NCBI GenBank assembly: GCA_037576195.1
Contig: CM075102.1
Location: forward strand, 6,820,001-6,884,000
DNA length: 64,000 nt
Direction: 5' to 3'
Source of the DNA: Phytoseiulus persimilis
Taxonomy: Eukaryota; Arthropoda; Arachnida; Mesostigmata; Phytoseiidae
The position numbers and the translations under genes are program-made. Below are positions 11,374 through 20,769 of the stretch, piece after piece (within the stretch, counting starts at the first letter, position 1; every line of letters begins with the position of its first letter). The notes under the pieces were generated by a model. It ran no database searches. It had not been told where the DNA came from and saw only the letters and a program-made list of their open reading frames with translations.

Positions 11374-11817
11374 TATACGTGCCGCACAAGGAGGCAGCGA
11401 CACCGGTCATTCGGACTTGTCAAGGAATGAAGTACGAGAGAACTTCAATGGCGCACTCGGAATCACGAGTCACAGGCTCTAACGTCAGCACGGCTTCTCC
11501 CGCTGACGTCAGCTTCTCCAGACCCTGGAGCCAGCTGATCGTTCTGGCTCCAGCGGCCATGCTAAGATATATTGACCCCGAAGCAATCGGCTCACGTGAG
11601 GATCCAACGGAACGTCCCGGTTCAGTGTGTAAACTCGGTCCCCGAGTTTGAACTCAAGCTGGATTCCTAGCGATTCCCCCTCCGGAGCCTATAGTTCATT
11701 ATTTCAACAGCATAAGCCGCTCCGGCGCCGCCAGTAGTGAATTCCCAGTGCGCCCAGCGTCCCTCTCGGAGATAGACAGCAGACGTGTTTCCCTTATCCT
11801 TAGGACCGTGGGTCACA
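11374..11817 (+). repeat. 5' LTR of BEL/Pao 1
   Basis: This 444-bp stretch aligns along its whole length with the copies at 35291-35731 and 37726-38166 and ends in CACA. It is directly followed by a TGGTGTCAGAAGTG-type primer-binding region at 11821. The expected TG start has become TA. It differs from the later copies at roughly 7% of positions by eye. Confidence 0.75.
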
Positions 11818-12136
11818 AAATGGTGTCAGAAGTGATTACATCCCAGTCCGATTGAAACTCATCGGCATCCTCAGCGGATCGTCTTCAAATAGCGATCGCA
11901 ACTATCAGCACCCGCAACAGTACGTGGGTAAGCCTCGCGTCAACACGACGCTCCCCGTACAAGCTTCGGTGCACAAGTGAGCAAACATCGAGTCAAGCCT
12001 GCCAGTCAAAATCATCAAATCTCAATCGACAGATTATACAGCCGGTCCAACGCAAAGAACGTAGTCTTCGATAACCATTCTCAGCGTTCCGGTCCGTACA
12101 TCGCGTATGCTTTCGCAGCAGGCGGCAGCTTAGCTC

Positions 12137-13461
12137 ATGAGTGATTCTACAAAACTTAATACCGATCTTCAAGAGCAAGCGTCAAGCGAGGTAGTCGGGG
12201 TCAGACAAGCAGCGCCAGACAGACGCGCAGACGCTTCAAGCTCCGCCGCTTCAGCAGCGCCCGTCAAACGCGCAGTAGCTTCAAGCCCCGCCGCTTCAGC
12301 AGCGTCGGACAGCTTCTTCAACTCCACGCTAACTGGGTTTTCGTCTTTCGAGACCTCAGGCGGGCAGATGGAAGGTGCCCCAATCACAACCGAAGAGGGA
12401 GACCAGATGAACGTCAACAGAGATTTTTCACAGGGGGTCACTCCGGCGCAACATCTAACGGACTTCCGCAGCATTCAAGATCAAGAAAATGCGGGGAACG
12501 CTTCGCAGGACGAAGCTCAGGTCAGACGGAGCTCGTCGACAGGTCATGATTCCCAGCAGGAAGTTAAGAAGATCAGACGGAGGCTGAACGCCGTCAAAGC
12601 CCGAGCGAGCATCTTCTCCGGGGACACAGCAACGTTCTACAGCACCAGCATGGATCGCCGCGAGGCGATAGCCAAGGCGGACGCCTGAAGAACACGCTGT
12701 CGTCTCTCCTGGATCAGTGGACCTGTCGGCGCTCGTGGACAACTCAGACGACGACCTGGATCAAGAATTCCACGTCGAGTCGGCAAAAAAGGAGACAACC
12801 TGTTGTATCTCAGGTCTTTGCGAACATTCCTGGTGAACGACCTAACACAAGATTCGAAAGAATCAACGTTCGGGTCAAGATCCATCACGGTACCTGTGTT
12901 ATCGCGAGCCGAGCATCAGGGAACACCACTCCCCCTGCAGACCTCCAGGAATGGAGACTGGAGAGCTTCGACGAAAAACACAAGGCCAATTCCTTCACCG
13001 GGCCCAAAAGACCCCGAGATTCCGCTCGGTGGGGTGGAAGGAATCAATATTACGAAACGTTCAAGCAACGATGGCTCAACGATGGCGGAATCAGGATAGG
13101 GAGCAGCTCCCACCGGTCCCGTCAGTTCACCAGCTTGGCGGACCGAGCTCCTCCCCGGCAGAACGCCCCTCGACACCCAGCGGATGGCGCCCTCCTATGG
13201 TCAACCCGGCAAGCACCGGTTCGTATATTCAACCAGCATCAGCAAGCACACTTCGTGCGGAGGACCCGAGTAACCACCTGCCGAAATTGTCGGACAACTT
13301 TAGAATGCCTCAATTCAGTGGGGACGTCAAAGAGTTCAGAAGATTTATGAACACCTTCAACGCATTCGTCCACAACAGACAGATTCCGGACCTTCAGAAG
13401 GTGATGCTCCTGACTCCTGAGCGGGGCTCTCTCCGGGAAAGCTTTCCAATGTGTACGGCAT
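12137..13461 (+). pseudogene. BEL/Pao 1 gag, N-terminal part
   Basis: The first frame (12137-12688) is Ser/Ala-rich with charged stretches, as expected for the N-terminus of a BEL gag. After indels, another frame (12951-13456) carries the family's capsid signature (LPKLSDNFRMPQFSGDV, EFRRFMNTFNAFVH). This closely parallels the same region of BEL/Pao 2 at about 61090-61160. The frame is cut where the copia LTR begins. Confidence 0.65.
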
Positions 13462-13806
13462 TTTTGGATTTCCGTTCCCTGAAGGCAGTCGGCAGACACT
13501 GATCTGGAATGTTCTCTGGAAGCTGGAAGATCACGGCACCAAATGAACAGACAGAGTTCCGGTTAGGGAATGCGTAGCTCCTCAGGTGCGAAGCTTCTTT
13601 ATTAGCAGTACATATACCAGTAGGGAAAGCGTGAGCCGACCGGGGCCTGGCTCGAAGCGGGTAGCGTTCGAGCCAAGGCTACACGTCTTAGCTCGGCGCT
13701 GCAATCCCGTGGAGTAATCACGCGCACGGCTTGTCCTTATCCCCGTTACGGGTGTGAGTAGTTGGGACATGTTTCAGATACTGAAGTGTAACGATATTTC
13801 TCAACA
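13462..13806 (-). repeat. Copia 1 3' LTR
   Basis: This 345-bp copy aligns end to end with 27744-28090 and with the solo LTR at 44016-44355. On the plus strand it ends CTCAACA. The other end has lost the canonical dinucleotide (TG changed to TT). Differences from its partner are scattered single bases, so the insertion is not recent. Confidence 0.9.
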
Positions 13807-13929
13807 CCCTCCCTCAGATGAAACAGTCTCATACTAGGGGTAACAATACACTGCTTGTTAGTAATACTTCATATCGATGTCCTGCTCTCATGCACTAATA
13901 GGCAGGAAATATGTATGTGGGGTGTTACT

Positions 13930-14655
13930 TTATTCCCAAGTGAAACACTGACCCCGGATTTCATGGGGAATGGCTCTGTAGCCGTCAAACCCAACCCTGA
14001 TACCATACATGTGTCTTATATTTTGGAGTAACACCATGTCCGTCTCACATTTCAACGATTCAGAGTGATGTTCAGATATATAGTTAGTTATTCGCGACAT
14101 AAGATCTGATAACAATACTCCTCTGACCATTGACATGGAATCCTTTTTGTGTCTCGGGGTTGTACTCTCCCACATTTTGTCTAGCACTTTTGAGTGGATG
14201 ATTCCTTTGTGGCACCAGTTCTTTACCTCGTGAATTTGTTGACGAAAGGCTTGCATTACTAATTCGTCGAACTGGGGCCCGGAATCTGCATAGATGGGCT
14301 ACTTGATGAGCTTGTAATAAGCCTTCTTTACTGCACTGGTAGTTTTTAGGCGGCTGATGCACTCAGTGCGGACCTTTACATATCCAATACAGGGTATGAC
14401 CCAGGTTGGTCCGCCGAAGCTAGGATGTCGTCTGAGCCTACTCGGGTGCATTTTGGTCACCCTGCCACAGTCCCAGCAGTTGTCGTCTAAGCAAGGGAGA
14501 GCCCAGTGGTCAACACTTACTATGGAGGAATGGTGTGGTGTTTTCAGAAAATGTTCCAGGCTAGCTGTATGATATAGGTCCGTGTATGGAAACACCAGCG
14601 TAGCTCTGGCATGAAGCACTAGCTGTTCCGGGCTCATTTTCTCCAACTCTAGCAT
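13930..14655 (-). pseudogene. Sense ORF X of copia 1, between the antisense genes and the 3' LTR
   Basis: A frame starts MLELEKMSPEQLVLHARA at 14655 and runs to 14299. A one-base shift then leads into the frame ending at 13930. Together they give about 240 residues, with a compact Cys/His cluster (CLDDNCWDCG...H...H), a GPQFDELV segment and a helical C-terminal half. It reads in the sense direction of copia 1. No counterpart is seen in copia 2 or 3. I do not recognise the family; it could be captured cellular or viral sequence. Confidence 0.45.
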
Positions 14656-15158
14656 GATGCACGAGAGTTATTGTTGTCGGGACACACGAGCAATCTGATG
14701 TTCCAGTTGTCTCCCCTGTGTTCGAGCCACAAGTGTTTCAAAAAACAGAAAACAGTGGTGAGGGATGTGAACCACTTCCATGTGGCCCCCTATTCACCAG
14801 AAACCGTCATCCACCACTCTTCTTTGAGAAGATTCATCCCATTGTTCCTCAGCAGGGTTGATCGAAATTCGACCCCTGCATCTTTCTACACTTTACAGCT
14901 TTGCTGTCTACATGTGGCTTTGATCAAGGTGTATACAACTTGTTAGATTCCAACCGTATCATGCTGCGTTCTTGTGAACCCAGCTGGAACTTCCTCACGA
15001 GTCAGTCTTTCGATTCAAGTGTTTCACACACATCTTTGATCGTAATTTTCCAAGTTCATTCTGGATTTTGTTCAGTCTGTCTCTTTGGACTTTGTCACCT
15101 GTTGTCTTGGAAGATGTCCTCGGCTTTTCCTGATCGAGGTTCTCTCTCAAATCGTGGA

Positions 15159-15165
15159 TATTTAA
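15159..15165 (+). promoter_or_regulatory. TATA-like box of antisense gene A
   Basis: TATTTAA at 15159-15165 lies 111 bp before the ATG at 15276, in the right place for a core promoter whose start site would be near 15190. Confidence 0.4.
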
Positions 15166-15275
15166 GGTCGTACTCGCCTTTTCGAGTTCATTCTTGCTTC
15201 TCCGTCCTGCCGAGACTGTTCACCTCCAGGTCCCAGCCGCCACCTCAGGTATTCAAATTTTCCCAGCCTGTTGTC

Positions 15276-16876
15276 ATGGAAGACAAGAAGTTTGAACTCG
15301 TTCCTAGGCCTCCATCTGAGGTGGTTGCGCCGGTGGTCCCCCGACCGCCGGATGGGAACCTGGTCATGGTAAACGTCCAGGAATCTGCTCTGGCCGCCAA
15401 CTACGGCAAACTGGTGATGGACAGGATAATGAACGTGGAGAACAGCATAGAGCTGTGTCGTGAAGAGTCCATGCAACGCTCTTCACAACTCCAGCGAGTG
15501 TACGATTTGTTCGGTAAAGTCCATCAACTGAGTTCTCAGCAAGAGGTTTTCACTGAAAACTACACCAATCTGTTGGCGCAGCTCAACCTCTTTGCAAAGT
15601 CGGTAGTTCAAACTCCAGTGGTCACTGGTGTCATCGAGTCTCTGGAATCGATGAAAGCCACTCTGAATGAACAGAAAAACACACTCCACCTGACTCAACA
15701 AGATCAGGCCGGACTGGGCCTTCGTCAGGATTTCATCGCTGGGAGCATGGTGTCTCATGATCAGGCCCGTCACCTGCAGAGTCTTATATCAGAGTTACGT
15801 CAGGAGGTGACCGAGTTCCAGCTAAAGGTCAGTCACCGTGCGACTGAGGTTTCCAGCTCAGTTCCTTCGACCGAGTACGCGCTCTCAGGCGATATGGACA
15901 ACATAAAGGATCTTGTTCATAAGATCGATGCAAAATTCCGTCGGCTAGAAGAAACGGTAAAGAAGAACTTCTCGACCACCGCCGAACGCGCAGTTGATTT
16001 GGAGTCGACGTTCAGGTCCTTCGAGTCAAAAATCAAGGTCTTAACCGACCAACTGGATCTCAAGTTCCAGTTAGAAGACACTTTCGATCAGGAGTTGAAA
16101 GCGAAGCTCTCGAGAAACGCGGCTTACATCAATCATCTTTCACACGAGATTGATATCGTAAAGTCCGATCAAATCAAAATATCTTCCGTGGTCTCAAAAG
16201 TGAGTTCATCCACCGACCCACCGACAGAGGGTCCACTCAACTCTCAGGTGGGAGAGTCCACTCCTGGGGACTCGATCCCTTCAGATTCACACGGTGTCCG
16301 GGCTGCAATTCAGGCCTTCCTTACTCAACTGGTGGCCTCTAGATACCGACGGATGTGGGTGCTGTTGGTTCTCACAGCCTCCCTCCTTTTTGGTGAGTTT
16401 TACCGCAACCGTTTTCCATCCATCGTGATACTATCGGAATGATCAGTTGGGATTAATTTTTCGGATTGTTTCCAGCAGGATTCATCTGGGTACTCGCCTC
16501 GAATGGATCTACAAGATCCCCTACCGCTCCCCGTCTCAATCCTGGATCTGCAACTGATACCAATGTCAGTGGTGGGCAGGGCTTTCCCCCCGCTCCCTCC
16601 ACTGCAGCTCCGTCTTCGGAGGATGAAGACTCCACCACTCCATCTCCAACAGTCTCATCGACTTCTTCAACCACTCCTCCTCGCTTCATCGTTTCCGCCA
16701 GAGCATATTGGTGTGCTGGTTTTGATGATGGGTGGAAATGTCGCCATCGTATTGGCTCGGAGTGCCTGCTTGTTGACGGAAATCATCCGGTTCCATCACA
16801 AGTATCTTGTTCTGCCCGAGAGGCATCCGGCGAGTGTGGTGATGGAGGGTCAGTTCGTTATTGTAAACGAACTTGA
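15276..16876 (+). CDS. Antisense gene A of copia 1: coiled-coil type II membrane protein, two exons
   Basis: Exon 1 (15276-16392) encodes a Pro-rich start, then about 300 residues of predicted coiled coil (KLVMDRIMNVENSIELC; LLAQLNLFAKSVVQ), then the first half of a membrane segment (MWVLLVLTASLLF). A GTGAGT donor at 16393 and an AG at 16477-16478 define an 86-bp phase-1 intron. Exon 2 completes the membrane segment (FIWVLAS), then a Ser/Thr/Pro stalk, then a cysteine domain (YWCAGFDDGWKCRHR, CLLVDGNHPV) ending CKRT: about 504 residues. The N-terminus should be cytosolic and the cysteine domain outside or luminal. AATAAA is at 16981. The family copy at 50488-52205 keeps the coil motifs, the intron position and the C-terminal cysteines. 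Function unknown. Confidence 0.75.
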
Positions 16877-17057
16877 TCGATCCGCCGCAGTTTCTGCGCT
16901 TCTAGGCATTACAGCCTCTGGAGTCAAATTGTTTTGGCTTTCTGGGCAATTATTTTGCTTTTCTCTTTTTACAGAAGACAAATAAACAATTCGGTTCGTT
17001 TGATCATGGTGTTTCTCAATTCTGGGATCAGAGTGTCAATACCCATTTACACCCTCC

Positions 17058-17064
17058 TATTTAA
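17058..17064 (+). promoter_or_regulatory. TATA-like box of antisense gene B
   Basis: TATTTAA at 17058-17064, between the AATAAA of gene A (16981) and the gene B frame. It is the same heptamer found upstream of gene A. Confidence 0.35.
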
Positions 17065-17088
17065 AGCCGAGATTATGTCCGGAGTGAT

Positions 17089-18676
17089 TTGATCATTTCA
17101 TTTCACATTCGCAACCGTACGGACATTATCGCTCCCTTTAGTTACGGTTTCTTTAGTGCTTTGGTGGTTGTCGGCATTTTGACCATTTTAGCCCACGTCT
17201 TTCAGGGTTTCTCATTTACTTGGCCCTCATCCCACCGGTTTGAGCACCCTCCATGTTTAAGCCATTCAGCAGAGAGCAGCCACGGTGCTCAGTCATTGCT
17301 GGCTTCATGGACCGACATTCCCCAGCTTGAGACAAGCTATGTCTCACCATGGTTTTCACACCGTCAGGAGTCATATTCTGTTTCTGACATGACTCCAGTA
17401 CTTCTTTCTAGTGAGACTTTCCTTGAGCTATCATTTGATTCTTCTTCTGTCGTTCAGAGAGTGGTTTCCTCTGGGTTGCCACTCACTCCACTATACGATG
17501 CGTCTTCCGAGAGAGACGGTGTTCCGACCCCTGTTTTCATTAGTCCAACTCGAACGTTGCGATCTGTATCCACCTCGCTTTCGAGTTCAGTTTCTCGTCA
17601 TGAGTCGGATTCTCTTCAAGCCTCCCGTGATGCAGCCCACGAAGCATACATCCGGGATACTGAATTCTTTCTTGGATGGAGTCGGGTCGTGCAGGGGCAT
17701 ATTGATTTCACATCAAGGCTCCATGCCGACTTAGCTAAATTCCGCTCTGGCACGAATACGGCTATCGTCCGAGCATCCTCTACTCGGACTCCGACCCACT
17801 CACGAACAACGGACTATCGGCTCGAGAGCATCACAGAGATGCCTCAGTCAACAATCAAACCAGTTGTTCTTCCGACCATCTCCCTCCCTGACTTGATTTC
17901 CTCGTCTCTTCCAATTTTGAAGGCGTCAAGAATTTCTTCAATGGGAGAGTCGGTGAGTTCTCTTACTAATTTTGAATAGTGAAATTTTATGTCCTTCACT
18001 TTGCTATGTGACTTTTCACGTTTTGCTTTCCAGAATTCTCCTGCCATCATCCTGGTTTCATAAACCGTCGTCCCTGGATCCACCCTGAGTTCTCAGGTGC
18101 TGTTACCTACTCTCAATACAGACGTCAACCCAACAGAGGTATCCGTTGATGATACACCTCACTACGAATGGATTGAGCAGGCCGTTGCCGAGGAAGCCGA
18201 TCTGGATCTGAGTGTCGAGGAATCGAAACCGAAGCGATTCAACTCGAGCACCCCCTTCAAGCACTCTCTCGACCTCCACCGTCACAGCTGATACCACTAC
18301 TCCAACTCCGACTGACGCCACTGAGGCTCCGACAACAGAGTCAGACAGCAGCAGCTCGTCGTCTGACGACGACAGCACCACCGGGTTCAGTGCTCCGGAC
18401 GCAGCTACCGACCCACCGATTGATGACGTCACCACCACGGAAGTTTGGTCCATGAGACTTCCCATCCCCACCAGGAGGTACCGATGTGCCATATTAGAGT
18501 ACAATCGACTCTGCAAGTCAGTGCTGGACAGAAAATGTATTCTAGTCCAGGGATCCACTCCTTTGCGGCTCGAACTTCTCGTAAACCAATATGTTGGAAA
18601 CGAGGAGTTCGCTGCTGCCTCGGAGCATATGAAATTTCAAGGATCGTGCACTGGTTTTACCTGGTTCTATGCTTAG
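17089..18676 (+). pseudogene. Antisense gene B of copia 1: Ser/Thr-rich membrane protein, broken
   Basis: The first long frame (17089-17979) has a hydrophobic segment near its start (FFSALVVVGILTILAHVF), then about 240 Ser-rich residues. No good ATG opens it: an ATG at 17075 is one frame off. A GTGAGT donor at 17953 and a strong acceptor at 18031-18033 suggest an intron. Downstream, two frames cover an acidic stretch (EWIEQAVAEEADLDLSVEE) and a mucin-like stalk of Thr/Ser/Asp, then a cysteine domain (YRCAILEYNRLC, RKCILVQG) resembling the C-terminus of gene A and the protein at 54253. At least one indel separates the blocks. AATAAA follows the stop by 2 bp. Confidence 0.5.
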
Positions 18677-18677
18677 T

Positions 18678-18728
18678 AATAAAATCGAATGCCAATACCT
18701 TAGGGGGGCTGGATTGGAAGTCTTTATT
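18678..18728. promoter_or_regulatory. Facing polyadenylation signals (tail-to-tail genes)
   Basis: AATAAA on the plus strand at 18678-18683 ends the antisense gene, and AATAAA on the minus strand at 18723-18728 ends the env-like gene and the element's sense transcripts. The two start 45 bp apart, so the mature 3' ends should touch or overlap. The same spacing recurs at 54223-54273. Confidence 0.6.
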
Positions 18729-18756
18729 TGGCATTGAAGAGCCAGTTCTTAGAGAT

Positions 18757-19251
18757 TCAAATGTTTTCAACCGTGGGCTGATATGGTGACTCGATGCCGC
18801 TTGGGCGATCGTCCGCGGTGGGTTGTGTTCTACTCAACTGCTGGTACTGTCTCCGCCGCCATGTTTGGATCAGGCATGATATGCTGTTGGAGCAGGCATA
18901 CATCACAACAAGTGTAGTGAGTGATGCCGCGTAGATCAGGAGGAAGTTTGTTCTTTTCGATGGAACGGGTGTAGGTGCTGGTGGTTTTTGATGTGTATAG
19001 TTATAGAAGTCAATCCAGATACTGGTTCCGCCAAACGTTGTTCCATTCGGTAACAGGCAGGCTACACCAGGGGACGCTTTCTCAATGCAGGTCTGGTTGC
19101 TTATCAAGCAATCACACGGGAAGAATTCGGGACTCATTTCGGATATGGTACAGAGTTGTCTCTCTCGGATGCACTGTGGTAGACAGTTATCCTCGTACTG
19201 GAAGTATGCGGCCGCTCTTGCCGCTACCATGAGGAGGGCGAACTGTATCAT
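18757..19251 (-). CDS. Small env-like membrane glycoprotein of copia 1
   Basis: 164 codons from the ATG at 19251. Residues 1-15 are a signal peptide (MIQFALLMVAARAAA). The ectodomain starts YFQYEDNC and has eight cysteines, FPCDC, two N-glycosylation sites (NGT, NYT) and a Pro-rich stretch. A membrane segment follows (FLLIYAASLTTLVVMYA), then a basic cytosolic tail ending SPYQPTVENI. The protein at 53700-54184 shares the cysteine pattern, IWI...N.TH and the PY.PT.E.I tail. It overlaps the end of pol in another frame; a possible splice acceptor (acttgcag) lies just upstream of the ATG. Much smaller than retroviral envelopes and without a visible fusion peptide, so calling it an envelope is by position only. 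Confidence 0.75.
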   Translation of the reverse strand: MIQFALLMVAARAAAYFQYEDNCLPQCIRERQLCTISEMSPEFFPCDCLISNQTCIEKASPGVACLLPNGTTFGGTSIWIDFYNYTHQKPPAPTPVPSKRTNFLLIYAASLTTLVVMYACSNSISCLIQTWRRRQYQQLSRTQPTADDRPSGIESPYQPTVENI

Positions 19252-20529
19252 CTGTGATACCTGCAAGTGTTCGCAGTCGGATAAACTGAGGTTCCGCTAA
19301 ACCTTTCGTTTCAAGATCTGCCAAGTTTAGTTGCGATGGGCAATGGGTGATTTTGAACTCACCCTCTTCTATTCGTTCCTTCAACCAAAAGTAACGTATG
19401 GCAATATGTTTGGAACGCTTCGATACCTGGGCTTCAGTTAGCAGTTGGATACAACCAGTGTTGTCCACATGAGGTGTCGGAGTAATTTGGTCCCCGACAT
19501 CCTGAAACAGTCTGCCAAGCCACAAACAGGTTTTTCCCGTTTCGCTGCAAGCCACTATTTCACTTTCAAGAGTGGAAAGAGTGATGCAGTTCTGCCGTCT
19601 AGAAGACCAGCAAACTGGTGCTCCGCCAGACATTAGCACAGCGCCACTGGTACTACACCGAGTACTCCTGCAACCGCCCCAGTCGGCGTCGCAACGGGCG
19701 TCAATTTTGGCTTGAGCTCCACCTATATAAGTCGGACCATGGTTCCGGGTCTCTGACAGATACCTCAGTATTTTTAATCCACTGTTCCATAGATGGCGTG
19801 TTGGCTTATCCAAGTATCTGGACATCAGCCCAACCGCATAGGAAATATCTCCTCTCGTTCCCACAGAAACGAACATCAAAGCCCCCACAAGCTCTCTATA
19901 CTTAAGAGTAAGATCGATTTCTCCCTCAAATGCAGATTTCGACGTTGAGTCGATTGGTACTGGAGACACTTTGCAATCTGCCATCTGGAATCGATCTAGT
20001 AGCTCGGTGATATATTGGGCTTGATCCAAGTGGATCCTACCTCCGTCGGGAGAGATCGCAATTCTCAATCCCAAGAAAAACTCAAGTGGCCCTGAGGTAA
20101 GTTTGGAGGTTTTCTCTAGTTCCTTTGTTATCCTTTGATTCATTTGTTCTGAGTTTGAGCCTATCAGGCAATCATCAACATAGATTAGAACAAATACTCG
20201 AGTCGGAGGGTTGGAAAAGTACAAGCACGGATCCAACTTGCTTCTGGTCAATCTGACTGTATTAAGGCTCAACAAAGTGTTGCTCAATTTCTGATTGAAC
20301 ATCTTTGGAGCGTGGACTGTTCCATAGCTAGCCTTAAGTAGCTCACAAACCCGGTTTTTGTCATCCTCAAAGCCAGCGGGCTGTTTCATAAAAAGTCTCT
20401 TGTCCAATGGGGCTGACAAGAAGGCCGTGCCTATGTCCGTGTGGTTCAAACGGAGATGCTCCTGGGCGGCAATTGACAGTACTGTCCGAATGGTATCGAA
20501 CTTCGCCACAGGGCTGAACAGACTATCAA

Positions 20530-20711
20530 TGTTAACTTTTTGTAACTTAAGTGGGTTCTTTCGAGATATTCAAAAATCCGACAGGGACAACACGAGGCCT
20601 GAGTTGGCTGCTACAACGAGACTGGTGTCACGTGGAAAGGGTGTGACACTTCTTTTTATTCACGTTGTGTGGCGGTAGCGTTCGAACGTGTAGGAGATAC
20701 TAACTCTAACA
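20530..20711 (-). repeat. Gypsy 1 3' LTR
   Basis: 182 bp, starts TGTTAACTTTTTG and ends CTAACTCTAACA on the plus strand; the same as the copy at 24831. Confidence 0.93.
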
Positions 20712-20769
20712 ACTCTCCCCTTCTTGAATTATGTACAGTTTAAGATTATTATTATTGGGAATATCACAA

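Noticed and set aside
14901-15275. N-terminal extension of antisense gene A
   Set aside because: The frame is open upstream of 15276, but the TATA-like box at 15159 and the lack of conservation there favour the ATG at 15276.
18757-19251. Retrovirus-type envelope
   Set aside because: At 164 residues, with no visible fusion peptide or SU/TM cleavage site, only the position and topology are env-like.
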